Assembly: GCA_050084515.1 (NCBI GenBank) | Contig: CM114274.1 | Span: 32,426,001-32,490,000, forward strand | Length of the DNA: 64,000 nucleotides | DNA from: Blasia pusilla | Lineage: Eukaryota > Marchantiophyta > Marchantiopsida > Blasiales | Direction of reading: 5' to 3' | Part shown: in pieces, positions 12,382 to 23,808 of the stretch | How the letters are laid out: each line of letters begins with the position of its first letter | How positions within the stretch are numbered: the stretch's first letter is position 1 | The notes under the pieces: generated by a model | What the model was told of the DNA's origin: nothing | Databases searched by the model: none | The model's input: the letters and a program-made list of their open reading frames with translations, nothing else | Program-made: the position numbers and the translations under genes

Positions 12382-14409
12382 CTAATAATCCTTCTTCTTC
12401 ATATTCCTGGTTGTTGCCCTGAAGACTTCTCCTTCTACAAACTCCACCTCTTGGCAGTGCTTAACTTCCTCCAGAGCGGCCTCCTCTATATAAATGAGCC
12501 TCACGTCTGTCTCTACTTTCGCTTCTGGATCCCTTACATACTTTACCAGCATCTTTGGCTGAACTGGGTTGGGACATTCTAGAGGTGTGTGTCCTCCAGC
12601 CCCACAATTCCCACATAGGATTTGCACCGGTTTTGGGGCTCTCGGCCATGGGCAGGATGGTGAATAGTGGCGAGGATCTCCACAATTATAGCAAGTGCCC
12701 TTTACTCGAGGTTTGTTGGGATCTGGATACCCTCCCGGGGGTTCCATAGGGGGCCTCGGTACGGGTTTCGTGCCCATTGGACCAGTACCTCTCCCGATTC
12801 CTAGTGGTTGGGATCCATATATTCTGGGTGGTGCCTGCGGTACTGTTGTCTGAACTAACCTCCACTGGACTTCCTCCATATCATCCGTCCAGAAAATTTC
12901 CTGCATCTCCTCTTCCTCTGTTTCTATGTATCTCATATCCTCAGGACATTCAGCTGGATAATGTCCTCTCTTCCTACAGGTAGTGCACCAGACTCCTGGC
13001 CTCTGCAACGGGACACGGCGTCTACGAGCCCTGTTTTCAGCCATGTTTACTACTAACTTATCAAACTTGCCAGCTAGATCATCTATTGTCTTCTGAAACT
13101 TTTTCTTGGAGTCTGGCTCCCTATCCCTTTTGAATTTCCTTTTGTCTTCCCCTCTCTTCTTCCTCCGCCTGGTCTCCTCAGAGCCATTGGAGGACCTTGA
13201 CGAAATTGAAATTGAGCTGCTTGAGTCTTCCCCGGAGGTATCATCTTCTGTATCCTCACTACTCGTTACGTACCTCTTTGAGTGTCCCCTGGATCTTCCC
13301 TTCTTCTTTTCGCTCCTCTTGGCCTCCGCTCTTTCCTCCTTCCGTAACTCCTTTTCTTGGGATTGCTCTACATCCACAAACTTCTGACTCCATTTTATGG
13401 CATCTGCAATGGTAAGAGGTTCTTGCTGCCTTACAAATTTGTTCATTTCTCTAGGCAGCCCCCCCATGAAGTATTCAGCCTGCATCTCCGCACTTGGAGG
13501 TGGGTTAATCTTGTCCAGAAGTATCCTCACTCTCCTACCAAAACTTCTAGTGGACTCCCTATCCTTCATTTTAATACTCCAGAGTCGGGCCATAATCCTG
13601 GACATTGACTTTTCTTTTCTGAACGCATGTAAAAAAGAAGTACTGATCAAGCCCCAATCGGCCCTGATGGCTGGAGTGAGGTCATTATGATACCAGTGCA
13701 TGGCATCCTCCTTCATCAATCCCGGAAATATGCGCAAGAGTTTTGGTTCCGCATCCTCCTTGTTAGTTAGTGCCGTGTCCAAAAATCCCATCATCCAATC
13801 ATCGGCATCCTGCTTTCGTCCATAAAACTTAGAATATTTTAACTTGATAGAACCCATTGCAAGGTTTGGAAGCAGGTGGCTACTGGAAATGCCCTTCTTT
13901 GCCCCAGATTGAGCCCCGGGGCTACTCTCTCCACTGGCCGGGGTTAAACTTGCAGCACTTGGAGAATTGTTTCGATTCAATGCACTCACTACCCCTCTAT
14001 TAGTGGGACTAACATTTGGTATCCCACAGTCTACTAAACACCCAGGTCGTTCTGGACTTGCTTTGTGGGTCCTTCCTGATATGGGTCCAATATTCAATAC
14101 ACCTGGACGAGATTTAGCCGGCCTATCTAGTGTTCCCGAGGTGGAGGTTTCTCCTACTGTTCTCGATCGGAAAGGACTGGTTACATTCTTGTCTCCCAAC
14201 GGATCGGCTAAGTCTAAGTAAGCAGGAAGGGTATTGCCTGCTAATGCGGGATCTGGAATTGGCATAATTTCTCGGGTAGGAAGATCGGACTGACGTGCTT
14301 CTGGAGACACACTACTCTGTATGTCTTTGGAACGTCTCTCAGCCCTCCTTTTTGCTCGTAAATCTCTTTCTGCCGTTTTATCTTTGGATCTTCTTCCGAA
14401 GGGGAACAT
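12382..14409 (-). CDS. Gypsy gag polyprotein with three zinc knuckles
   Basis: This is an intact minus-strand frame of 675 codons starting MFPFGRRSKDK. The N-terminal 180 residues are low complexity. The retrotransposon gag core spans roughly residues 185-345 (YSKFYGRKQDADDWM, DAMHWYHNDLTP, FMGGLPREMNKFV). A charged Ser/Glu/Lys/Arg-rich segment follows. Three CCHC knuckles close the protein: CTTCRKRGHYPAEC, CYNCGDPRHYSPSC and CGNCGAGGHTPLEC. Gag forms the cytoplasmic particle that packages element RNA; the knuckles bind nucleic acid. The absence of stop codons suggests recent activity or relaxed decay. The large plus-strand ORFs opposite it are shadows. Confidence 0.92.
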   Translation of the reverse strand: MFPFGRRSKDKTAERDLRAKRRAERRSKDIQSSVSPEARQSDLPTREIMPIPDPALAGNTLPAYLDLADPLGDKNVTSPFRSRTVGETSTSGTLDRPAKSRPGVLNIGPISGRTHKASPERPGCLVDCGIPNVSPTNRGVVSALNRNNSPSAASLTPASGESSPGAQSGAKKGISSSHLLPNLAMGSIKLKYSKFYGRKQDADDWMMGFLDTALTNKEDAEPKLLRIFPGLMKEDAMHWYHNDLTPAIRADWGLISTSFLHAFRKEKSMSRIMARLWSIKMKDRESTRSFGRRVRILLDKINPPPSAEMQAEYFMGGLPREMNKFVRQQEPLTIADAIKWSQKFVDVEQSQEKELRKEERAEAKRSEKKKGRSRGHSKRYVTSSEDTEDDTSGEDSSSSISISSRSSNGSEETRRRKKRGEDKRKFKRDREPDSKKKFQKTIDDLAGKFDKLVVNMAENRARRRRVPLQRPGVWCTTCRKRGHYPAECPEDMRYIETEEEEMQEIFWTDDMEEVQWRLVQTTVPQAPPRIYGSQPLGIGRGTGPMGTKPVPRPPMEPPGGYPDPNKPRVKGTCYNCGDPRHYSPSCPWPRAPKPVQILCGNCGAGGHTPLECPNPVQPKMLVKYVRDPEAKVETDVRLIYIEEAALEEVKHCQEVEFVEGEVFRATTRNMKKKDY

Positions 14410-14900
14410 AAAGCTATTCCTTCCCAGACTCTGTTCTGGACCGAAATATTCTCAATTCCTTCCCATTCTCCACCCCAATATTTCAGAGTGCTCATGTGGT
14501 ACTCCCTTACAGATACTTATGCGCCGCGAACGAGACGAGGTTGTCCTTATCCCCTCATCCTCTTGGGTTCTCTGCTCCTTCTTTGTTCTGGCACTTGTCC
14601 CTTATGGATCTTGTTGAGAGCGTCCTGCATATGATCCTTCTATGATCCACGCAGTTGAAGAATCGTGATCCTTCACCGATTACCTCACTAGATGTCTCGA
14701 TCTCGCCACACTTCCGCTCCGCTGATGCGTGAAATCGCAAAATCTTTGGGCAATCCCCTTTCTGTGAACCTTCCTTCTGCTAATTGCGATCCGCTTCTTG
14801 CATCTGAGTGTGATTCTCCCTTCTGGATCTCTCTCCGACTATTATAATTTATATGATTATTTTTTTTCTCTCAGGTAATCTCTCTTCCAGATGATCTATT

Positions 14901-14917
14901 CCCCGGCAGCGGCGCCA
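14901..14917 (-). other. Gypsy primer binding site, tRNA-Asp type
   Basis: On the minus strand this reads TGGCGCCGCTGCCGGGG, one base different from the primer site complementary to the 3' end of tRNA-Asp used by Tat/Athila-type gypsy elements. It lies 11 bases inside the LTR edge at 14929 and upstream of gag, fixing the element's orientation. Confidence 0.88.
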
Positions 14918-14928
14918 AAAAGAAGCTA

Positions 14929-15964
14929 TGTAGCAACTGTGGTCTATTGAGAACTCAATAAGAAGTATCAATTGGTCTGAATTCGTTCCCTTTCAGAATA
15001 GGATCTGGATTAGAAATTACATTTAAAGATTTTGAGTTGATTCTATGTAGTCTATGCATCAACAAAGCATAAGGTGAATTTAACAGCAGCACCAGACTGA
15101 GTGTTTAACATGTACATCTGAACAGGATTTTAGTTATAAGGAGTTGAACTTCTCCTCATATAGAATTAAATCGAAGGAAATGTTAAATTCCAGAGACAGG
15201 GGAGTACATAAGTATTCTTGATCAGAAGAAGAGACTGCGGTGAGACATATGATCTCTCTATCTGCCGAACTCATTCGAAACAGAGATGAAGGGAGAAATG
15301 TTTCTCAATGAATACGTCTGCTCTTTACTCCTGTCATAAGATACTATTATCTGTCTCTAATTCCATCCTCGAAGCCATCAGCAATAAATGAGACTGATTC
15401 TGGATTTCAACAAGTAATAATTCTGCATTCCAAAAAGAGCCACGAGCATGAATTCTATGGAATGGGTCAGTTTCTTCCTTCTATGGTCAATCTCTAAAGA
15501 TGAGAGTCTTCTGTCACAAGAGCTCCCCTGTCTGGTAAGGATCCGACGATGGAAATGGGAAAAAAAAAGACCCTTTCCTCGTCTCTCAGACCATGGTTTC
15601 AAGGGTTCGAAAGATATACTTCTAATTGTAATTCTGTTTAACTTCTTCCCGAAGTGACTAACCGTTTAACTTCTGCAGCGTTCCCTGATTAATATCTCTC
15701 TTAAAAACTGTCATGTAACTGTCAAAAGTAGGAACTTTTAGGTAAACTCGTGATCTCTCTAACTTATAATTAATTCCTAATGATTTAAGGGGGTCCATAA
15801 TGGAATGTTCCTATTTTCAAATAGCTTCTATTTTATCCTCCTTTCCTAATAGGTATTCCCTACTTTTAAACCTAAGTGAAATATCTTCTAACTAAGGGAA
15901 TTATTGTCGAGAGATATCTAAATTCGTCTAAAATCTCTATAACTTAAGAAAGGTGTACGTCACA
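14929..15964 (-). repeat. Gypsy 5' LTR (right border approximate)
   Basis: The inner edge is well placed: TGTAGCAACTGTGG (plus-strand reading) begins 11 bases beyond the primer site. The outer edge is a guess, at GTACGTCACA, giving TGT...ACA ends and about 1,036 bp. Only one LTR exists in the window, so the border cannot be set by comparison. Small ORFs inside it (15378-15657) are unlikely to be real. Confidence 0.5.
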
Positions 15965-16227
15965 TCTTGCAAATCACCCTACTCCTCAAAAGATCATATA
16001 TGATCTACATAACTTACTAGTCTTGACGGAAGGTCAAGCCTAAAGTATTGCACTGAAAATTTGGTTCCACTATAAAATATGTGACACACATTCAATAAAA
16101 ACAAGCATTTATTTCCATCCTAAGCCTATTTCAGAACATGGATGGATGATAAAATGGTACCACTACATAATGTGAATGATGCACTTCTCTAAATTGGAAG
16201 GCACGAGCATCTTGGAATCATAGCTAA

Positions 16228-16467
16228 GTGAATAAATATAAATATAAATATATTTGTATTTATATATTCCTCCCACACTATGCTCAAATGAAGAGGTTAT
16301 CGATCCACGAAGGATCAATAGCTTTAAGTGTATTTTGTGGGTTTACTAGAGGGGAAACTACAATAATAGTATGTGATGGTTGTTCAAGAGGATGGCACAT
16401 GGCATGTTTGATGCCACCTCTAGCTGGAGTTCCTCGGAGACAATTTATGTGCCCAAGATATACATAG
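16228..16467 (+). pseudogene. PHD-finger fragment, probably element-derived
   Basis: Codons from about 16330 encode FCGFTRGETTIIVCDGC, then SRGWHMACLMPPLAGVP and FMCPRY. This is the core of a PHD zinc finger (Cys4-His-Cys3), including the diagnostic CDGC..GWH..CL.PPL..VP run. The first cysteine of the opening pair reads Ser and the last reads Tyr, so the finger is broken. PHD fingers normally read histone H3 tails. I have an impression that some green-lineage gypsy polyproteins carry one, and the setting between a gypsy LTR and a copia fossil fits an element origin. A host-gene fragment is also possible. The first 20 codons are AT-rich noise. Confidence 0.6.
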
Positions 16468-16479
16468 AATAGGTAGTTA

Positions 16480-17050
16480 GATATTTAGACTTCCTCGAGT
16501 GACATGGATGATAGCAGGATGATTACGATGTGGCCACATGCGCACCTAATCTTTATACTCTTACCATACTCAAGGTGTATGTCATAAGTAGGTAGAGATA
16601 CATGACTATCCAGAGTTAGAGGGATCTAACCATCAACTAGGGGGCAATTGGAGATATTTTGGTAACGACTTGCCTCTATGTTTGTGTTCGGTGGATGATT
16701 GAGTTAGTCTAATTTTTCTGTGTTTGAGTGCTAATAACAATGTACGTTATGTGGCGATGTGTATGTGCATGACAATTATCACGTCTTTTATAGTGGAATG
16801 ATGAGTTCTCAACTTCTCGTGTGACACTTTAGTGGATACTGGAGATTAAGGCCACTAGATCATGGATGATCAACTAAGGAGTAGGATAACATGCAAGATC
16901 AGGTTCCCCTTGGTTTTGGCCCATCATTTAGAATCCTCTTAGCTACTTCATCATCTATTGATGAAGAAGCTAAATATTCTAAGAAATTCAAGAGACTTGA
17001 TGATCAAAATATAGCTCCAAACATATCTTTTCAAAATAGCTCTAATAATT
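16480..17050. other. No gene seen
   Basis: All frames are heavily stopped. This is probably eroded retroelement sequence linking the PHD fragment to the copia RT fossil, but no motif supports that directly. Confidence 0.4.
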
Positions 17051-17089
17051 GAGGTTGTGAAGATGGAAGAGCCATCACACTTGTAAGAA

Positions 17090-17760
17090 GCCCTAGACTT
17101 TGGTTAACAAGCCGAAGGACATGAAATTATTTGCACGAAGTGGATACACAAGACTAAGTAGAAGTTTGACGATATGTTGGATAAGCGTAATGCAAAGTTG
17201 GTTGCTTAAGGTTATCCATCTATTGAAAGGTTTTAATTACCATAAGACCTTTTCCAATACTACAAGAATAATCCCTATTTAAATTATTCTAGTTGTGATT
17301 CGAGCAAGATATTAGTCATCATAATAGTATGATGTGAAGTTAATATTTTCAAAATGGGAGTTTTAAGGGAATAGGGAGAGGAGGAGGAGGAGGATGAGGA
17401 TGTGTGTCTCTCAATCCCCAAGTTTTGAGACAATTAGATTAGAAGAGAAATTATGTTTGCTCCATCAATCATTATATGGGGTTATGCAACACCGAAAAAT
17501 ATGGAATGAAAACAAAGATATATTCTTCAAAGGAAGAAGCCTTGCTGAGAGTCCCATCAAAGTAATATTAGGATATATATTTTGTAAGAATAGCATGTCT
17601 ATTTTGATTATCCGTTTTCTGAATAATCTCATCACTAATGTGGAGACCTTGTCTCGGAGCTTGTTGATGCTAATAAAATCCCTAAATGTGCAAAGTCAAG
17701 ATTGAAGCCAGTAAGAAAATATTTCATTCCTTGCAAGATTTTCAAACAATCGCTAGAATG
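17090..17760 (+). pseudogene. Copia reverse transcriptase fossil
   Basis: Three shifted pieces match copia RT in order. About 17110-17215 reads ICTKWIHKTK ... DKRNAKLVA, corresponding to the KW.YK.K...RYKARLVAKGY motif. About 17440-17520 reads KLCLLHQSLYGVMQHRKIWNE, corresponding to VCLLKKSLYGLKQAPRAW. About 17540-17640 (RSLAESPI ... SMSILIIRFLNNLIT) is where the YVDD box should be, and the Asp pair is lost. It is a decayed copy from a family different from copia A and C. Confidence 0.7.
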
Positions 17761-17925
17761 GAAAGATTTTTTCCGTACGAAAAGTTCTTCCCATTACTAA
17801 CTTAGGAACTTGAAATAAGAGCACTAGTGGATTAAGTGAGACATATTTTTAACAATGATGCTTTGCAACAATTGGCATATGAATCTTGATTTTTTTCATG
17901 AGACCAAGAATTGTAATTTGGATTG

Positions 17926-18145
17926 CCCTTGAGAATATTAGCCTTTTTCTAATAATTGCTAGTAAGGTATCCATGCAATGCACCCGAAATAAAAAGGTGT
18001 TTGTATAGCATGTGAAGGAGACTAATGATGTTGCATGAAAATTCCGATATTTTTCTTGTTGCCCATAACATGTGAAACATTTTCTTGTTGCCCAGTTGCC
18101 ACGTGTCAGACTGAGAGGTGTTTGCAAATCAAGAACGCACTCTCC
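17926..18145. repeat. Dispersed repeat, copy 1
   Basis: This copy contains CTAGTAAGGT, ATGCACCCGAAATAAAAAGG, GTGAAACATTTTCTTGTTGCC, TTGCCACGTGTCA and GAGGTGTTTGCAAAT in that order. The same blocks occur in the same order at 29650-29865. It is probably a non-autonomous transposon or a solo terminal repeat; the class is not determined. Confidence 0.7.
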
Positions 18146-18530
18146 AATAATAATATAAATAACTTATGCCATATGGTCAACATGCACTAGTATAGTTGAT
18201 ATCATGCTTTCCATATTTAGTTCATATCCTAATGGGACTATGGGAGAACTTGACAATGCTCTAAACTTGCCCATGTAGGATATGGGGCAATGCAAATGTC
18301 CCAATTGCTCGAGGTAACCTCCATACTTCCTTCGTGTCCACTTAATTGTGATCTTTCAATTTTACTTCTTATCATGCCACGCTTAAAGTGAAAATGTATT
18401 TACATGATATATAATGGAGATCAGCTTCGCTACCATCGATATCATAATGGTGATACCCTTACCCTAAAACAATGTCATTTTCTCAACGTCCTTAGATGTC
18501 ACTTTTCCTTTCCGTGTTAAGTATTTAAGA

Positions 18531-18892
18531 TCAAGGTTGTACATGGACAAAGTCTGTGTCCTCGGACTTATCCATGTCCTTAAGACAGACATGTCCATGG
18601 GGGTGTGAGTTCTCGAGGCCCGCCCTGCCTACAACATAGGCCACGGGCCTTGAGCCCACCCAATATGGGCCCTACGGCCCTCATGCGGGCTTGGCCGTGG
18701 GCCCTATATGGGCCAAGAGAGGGCCCATAGCGTGCATATCCATCCGATCCCTCCATAATCCAAGCTCAAATCCATTGGTACATCCCAAGCCCGCGTGGAC
18801 CATGGGATACGAAAAAAATCCGGATGGAGGACTCATTGGGCAAGTCCGTCCTATGGATGGACAACTCTATTTCCGTGCAACCATGTCCAAGA
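18531..18892. mobile_element. Small hAT-like inverted-repeat element
   Basis: The left end CAAGGTTGTACATGGACAAA mirrors the right end (TCCGTGCAACCATG), giving imperfect terminal inverted repeats that fit the CA(A/G)GG start of hAT elements. The same right-end sequence, GCAACCTTG, closes the repeat copies at 22.7 and 28.0 kb. The interior is GC-rich (GGGCCC-containing) and non-coding. I could not find an 8-bp target duplication. Confidence 0.5.
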
Positions 18893-19199
18893 TCCGTATA
18901 TCTATCATCTTGCTTGTAGGATGATAGAACTTTTTCTACATCTTGTAAATCCTCGTATTGCTCATTCAATAGCAAAGCCAACTTGATCATATGTTGAGTT
19001 GTATGAGCTACTCTCTGTAGCAAGTGTATTATTGCACTCCAAAATATTGGATTTATATACACCAAAATCTACTATAGACTAAGACAATATATTTATCTTC
19101 AGATCCATAACGTGGAACTATACTTGCAAATGCATCTCTAAAATACTTCTCAGTGCCCTAGCCAAAATGATGCGCATCATGTATATACACATTGCTACA

Positions 19200-19892
19200 T
19201 AATATTCATCGTTGTCATTGACTATAAGGATATAAATATGAGATCCCATACTCACTCATTGCATTTAAACATTGATACGATCGTGTATCAAAATATCTCC
19301 AATTAAACAAAGCACTCCAATCTCTCTCACAATTCCCATGTGTCCCTCATGTTAAACCAAACCTATTCCTCTAATCAGAGGCTTAGGTTACATATAAGGC
19401 AAGGAGGACCACAGCTCTACCGCCTCATGCCAAGAGGTTGAAGCTCTCTTTCGTGGGTGTACCCTTTCTTTTTGGCCAAGCTCTCTCCATGGTAATTTGT
19501 GCTCACATATTCCCTCCTTGGCTCTTGACCTATTGTAGGAGATTAAGGGTCACTTCCCAAAGTGGAAAGGTAACTATGCTTATGAGAAGAACTTACTTAT
19601 AATAATACATTCCTCAATATGGCTCCAAATGAGCCAAAACACAAGAGGAACATGCTCTCTTAGGTTATTATAGGCCTCAACAGACCATCTGCAACCTCAT
19701 TAGAATGACCTCCGATTTCCTCAAAGACACCATACGCATACACGTCAATCCAACCTAAAAGACGAGACAATTATCATGCACATATACATCAGTATAAAAC
19801 ATATATTGTTCTCACTAACTACAAGCACATAAACATAAGATATCATACTCACTCATGACATTTGAACATCAAGACGATCGTATATTAAAATA

Positions 19893-19978
<86 letters not shown>

Positions 19979-20300
19979 ACTACACAACGTACATCCTTGT
20001 CACTAATAAGAAAATACCAGACTAAAATAAGCATCCACCAAACACAAACGTAGAGGATAATCATTACCAAATATCTCCAATAAAATAAGTACATATTTTA
20101 AAAAACACAAAGAGCTCCATGGTGCACAAAAGCGCATACATACATACACACACACACACACACATACTTTACATTCGTAGGTTACCTCCTTGGCTTTTGA
20201 CCTGTTATAGAGAGTCAATGATCACTTCCAGAAGTGGAAATTCAACTATGCTAGCACTCTTAATAGGAACTTACTTGAAATAGTAAAATCCTCAATATAA
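19200..20300. repeat. Duplicated block with (AT)n expansion
   Basis: Segments recur in the same order. ACTCACTCAT..CATTT.AACAT..A.ACGATCGT.TAT is at about 19251 and about 19851. GGCT.TTGACCT.TT.TAG followed by GTCACTTCC and an A/T-rich tail is at about 19520-19615 and about 20190-20300. The second copy carries the (AT)n tract exactly where the first has TATCAAAATATCTCC. No coding potential is seen. Confidence 0.65.
19894..19974. repeat. (AT)n microsatellite
   Basis: This is about 80 bp of uninterrupted TA repeats. The predicted Tyr-Ile repeat ORF over it is an artefact. Confidence 0.97.
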
Positions 20301-21850
20301 CAAGCCGCTTGCACAAGGTTGTCCAATTCGTTGAATACCAAGTTAGGTCTAAATTGAAATGTCCTTTGAATGAGGGTAGCAAGGTGAGCAAAAGACTACA
20401 TTGTGTTAAATATGAAGAGTGCATCCGAGAGCCAATGAGTCTAGAAGATAAGAAGGTTCATCACGATGATAAAATTCAAGAAGAATCTACTAGATGCTCA
20501 AGTAGGAGTAGACAGGAGATGAAGCATCCCATTCTAGCTAGAAAGAGAAGGAGATCACTACAAGTGTGCATTGCCTTGAAAGTTATACTATAAGCTTATT
20601 TGTAAAGGTCATATCTTTGTTGAAGTCCTTCAAAGAAAAACAAGATTATAGTAGAAGATTGTGGTACAATCTTGGAGAGTTATCAAATGATGGTAGATAG
20701 AGTAGAGACGATAAGAATGTCAACGAGTGTGCGGCCCTTTGAAGAGGGGAGGGGGGAGAAAGTAATTAATACACACGCATGATGGACACGTGGATAGTCT
20801 AGATTATGAGAAAAGAATGATGAGGATATGTTACGGCCGTAATGAAGAGGGTTGAACAAGCTAGGAATAATATGGGGCTTTAACTAGCAACCTCAATAGA
20901 AAGAGCAATACGATTAGAGAAGAAACTAGGACAACATAATATAGATCAATAAGTGGAGGAGAACAAAGCATTGAAGGAATAGTTACCCAATCCTTCAATG
21001 GGATGACTGGCTCATAAGGTCTTCGAGTTATCAACGACATTTAGGAATTAGGAGAAGTGTAGAGGTATATCTCTTTGTTAAGGAAGTAGATTGGGAGTAA
21101 TTCGGGGGGGGGGGGGGGAGTGTGGACTCAAAAGGAGATCATTTTTTTCCTTCAAGAAAGAATATATGAAAGAGATCACTTTTATATAGTCTTGAGTGAG
21201 ATTTTCTTAGGAAGGATAATAATAATAGGAGTCAACACTTCTTGCGAAAAACTTTTCTTGCACCATGTATGTGTGAGTGTGCTTGATAGAGAATTTTTGT
21301 GACGTTTCCAATCATAAGGAAGCAATTAGAGGAATGGAAAGTTGTGTGTCTGTTGGTGGGTTTCTAAAGAATAGTATGTGAAGAGAAGATCTTTGGAGAT
21401 ATTTTAATTTTGGTATTACCAAAGACCTTCATTGTTCAAGAGAGCTATAACCGCTTAGAAAGATTGTTCTATGGATTGTGAAGAGTACTTCCTAGAGATC
21501 TCAAGGAAGTCGCTAATGTTACCAACCTCCTAGAAGACCTCTATTGGTTGTGATGTGAAAGAAAGGAGGGAGAGAAGAGGAATCCCTAAAATTTTTGGGT
21601 GCGAATCTATGTGTAACTTCACTTATACGAGGGAAGGCCCATCTTACTTTCCTCTTTGTGTTTCAAGAAGTAAAGTAAAGGATAACGTTTCTTGGAAAGG
21701 GTGAAGAAGTGTTAGGGCTATTGAAACAAAGAAGAGGATGAAGTGAGGATCCAAATCTTGCATCCCTAGATTGAATTGTCTAATCTATGACATCTTTCCT
21801 ATCCATCTGATGTCACTAACCTAGATCAAACGTTGTGGATTTAAAAGATC
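20300..21850. other. No recognisable gene; contains a G15 run
   Basis: A 94-codon plus-strand ORF (20309-20593) is Lys/Arg/Ser-rich and matches nothing I know; it may be eroded gag-like sequence. A run of 15 G lies at 21104-21118. The remainder is A/G-rich and stop-laden. Confidence 0.5.
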
Positions 21851-21857
21851 CAATGAT

Positions 21858-22120
21858 ATGGATCGTTCCACAACCCCCTTTTTCTTCAAATTTTCAAATT
21901 TTCCATTATTTTCTTTTTCTTTTTCCCCTTTCTTTACTTTTTCCAATCTTAAATTTTCCCAAATTTCCCCATCTTTTTATTTATCCGTGGCTTATCTTTT
22001 TCCTTTCTTAACCTTTCCCCCTTCTTATTTTTTTCCACTTTTTTCCCTTCTCTTACTTTTTCCTCTTATTTTCCCATTAAAAAAAATTATTCTATTGTGC
22101 AAAAATTTCTAACACATTTC
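21858..22120. repeat. Pyrimidine-rich low-complexity tract
   Basis: Long runs of T and C dominate the plus strand. The Phe/Ser/Pro-rich 84-codon ORF across it is explained by composition and is not counted as a gene. Confidence 0.85.
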
Positions 22121-22539
22121 TCTTTCCATCCATTCTCCCCCTTAGTTATTTGATTCCATTATTTTTGAAAATCTCATAAATTTCTCCCCATGTGCTCAAT
22201 AGATTAATCTATTGTACATGTCCATGAAATGAGTGGTCAGATGGAGAATTCTATACTTTGTGATATGAAAAATTTACCTCTAAGCCTTTGGTGTGCAGAA
22301 GTACGCAATACTCCATTCACTCCAATATCTCCAACGTATGTTAATATTTCTTGTAATCTTTTTTTGTTGATGTAAATTATTTAGGTTTAATTCTTTCTAT
22401 CTATATAACTATAATTATATGTTGGCCTTATTATATAGACTTCCTCTTCCAAAACATCCTATGAAATTAGGCTATAATCGAAAGGTACTCCACATCATTG
22501 TTGCACAAAAGCAGATAAATATGCCTACTAGACGGACAA

Positions 22540-22728
22540 GTTTGGAGAGATGTCCACAGACATGGATTGCAAAAGGTGGGGCTGACACTTTAACACTTAT
22601 AGTTCATGGTGGAAGGCAAGGCAAGGACGGACGGGGCAATAAGAAAGGAGGGAGTGGAGGTGGGAGGAGGAAGAAACGAAAAAGTGTGGATTACGAAGGA
22701 AAATGGGATTTTTCCATGGGCAACCTTG
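22540..22728. repeat. Repeat flanking the Helitron, left copy
   Basis: GTCCACAGACATGGATTGCA and the following 180 bp (GGTGGGGCTGACAC, A/G-rich middle, GTGGATTACGAAGG, ending GCAACCTTG) recur in the same orientation at 27778-28023. The shared GCAACCTTG end links both copies to the hAT-like element at 18.5 kb. Confidence 0.7.
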
Positions 22729-22789
22729 CTCCAAGTCGAGGGCCAAAAAAGAAATCAAGCAATTCATACTCAAAAGTCAGGAGATAAAA

Positions 22790-23800
22790 AAAATTGACAA
22801 CCTCCTCTCCTCGTTCAATCATCTCCTATGTATGCTTAGCCCACGGCCCATATATAGCACTTTCCATTCTAATTCTTTCTAGCCTTATTAGGATGCTCAA
22901 CCAAATTTGGGATGTTTCAAACTAACTTTGTCGCATGCAAATTGGTTGTATAAACTTCTTATTATATCAAATCTAACCTCTATTTGTGATTTTTAGAAGG
23001 TGTTGTATGGGGAGGCATAAAAATGAATCCAAAAAGATTAGTGAGCCATGGTTTTTTAGTTTTAGAGCCCCGACCTAGTTTTTTGGGAATATCTCTGATG
23101 AAATTTTTCATGCCAAGATTTTAGCGCTGAAACAAGAAACAGTGATCCAACATAGAGATTATAGCATAAGAAGGCAAGTTGTAAGAAGAAGCCACTACAT
23201 CCTCTTTATACGATGTTCCACCTATTATGGTCGACCAAATCTCTTCCTCCATGATTAATAATTTTACAGGTTATGTAGTTTCTTACATTTCATCTATTTT
23301 ACATACCATGGACTCAACTACACATGTTGGGGTTTAATTTAGAAGATATAATTCTATATAACTTTTGTTTGCAAGCTTATAACTCATTATGGAATTAATG
23401 ATATTCCCATTATAACATATAATATTCATACTATGGAGGATATGTGTACCTCAAGGATGGTCAACCTGTTAATAATGCTACGACCATTATTGAGGATACA
23501 TCTATAGATTTGACAAGATGATGACATATCAACAAGGACCCAATTATCTACTCATGTAACGTTGACCTGTAATCATCGAGCAAGTATCTTCTATAGGTCA
23601 TGGATTAAATCTCCTAATTTATAGTTTTCATTTTCCAATTCATTAGTTGGAAGAGTTTTAAAAGTCTACACGCCACTCAATATTGCACAAATTCAAAACT
23701 TCTAGGAGAGATGTATACATAAGTTAAGATTACAAGGAAGTTTCAACCATGTAATTGGCCATCATATTATTGATTCTATGCATTTGACATAAACATGCCC
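22790..23800. other. No gene resolved upstream of the Helitron core
   Basis: Stop-rich sequence in all frames. It may hold the eroded N-terminus of the Helitron protein, but I found no motif that supports this. Confidence 0.4.
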
Positions 23801-23808
23801 TTTATATA

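Larger units (their letters stand above)
8885..15964 (-). mobile_element. Ty3/gypsy element, 3' truncated, minus strand
   Basis: Read on the minus strand the order is 5' LTR (14929 to about 15964), primer site, gag, protease, reverse transcriptase, RNase H and integrase. The integrase is cut inside its catalytic core at about 8885-8895 and no 3' LTR follows. Gene order and the tRNA-Asp primer site point to the Tat/Athila-like part of Ty3/gypsy, by general family knowledge. Each long frame is still open, so the copy is fairly young, but the protease active site and the truncation make it non-autonomous. The right LTR border is uncertain: 15964 gives TGT...ACA ends, and a CA near 16080 is an alternative. 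Confidence 0.8.

Noticed and set aside
11331-14221. Several plus-strand ORFs of 80-110 codons opposite the gypsy gag and protease.
   Set aside because: They are antisense shadows of the long minus-strand frames, with no motifs of their own.
19894-20218. Minus-strand ORFs with Tyr-Ile and Cys-Val runs.
   Set aside because: They arise from the (AT)n and (CA)n tracts; there is no conserved content outside them.
21858-22112. 84-codon Phe/Ser/Pro-rich ORF, at first sight a membrane protein.
   Set aside because: Composition of a T/C-rich low-complexity tract explains it; no start context or homologous pattern.
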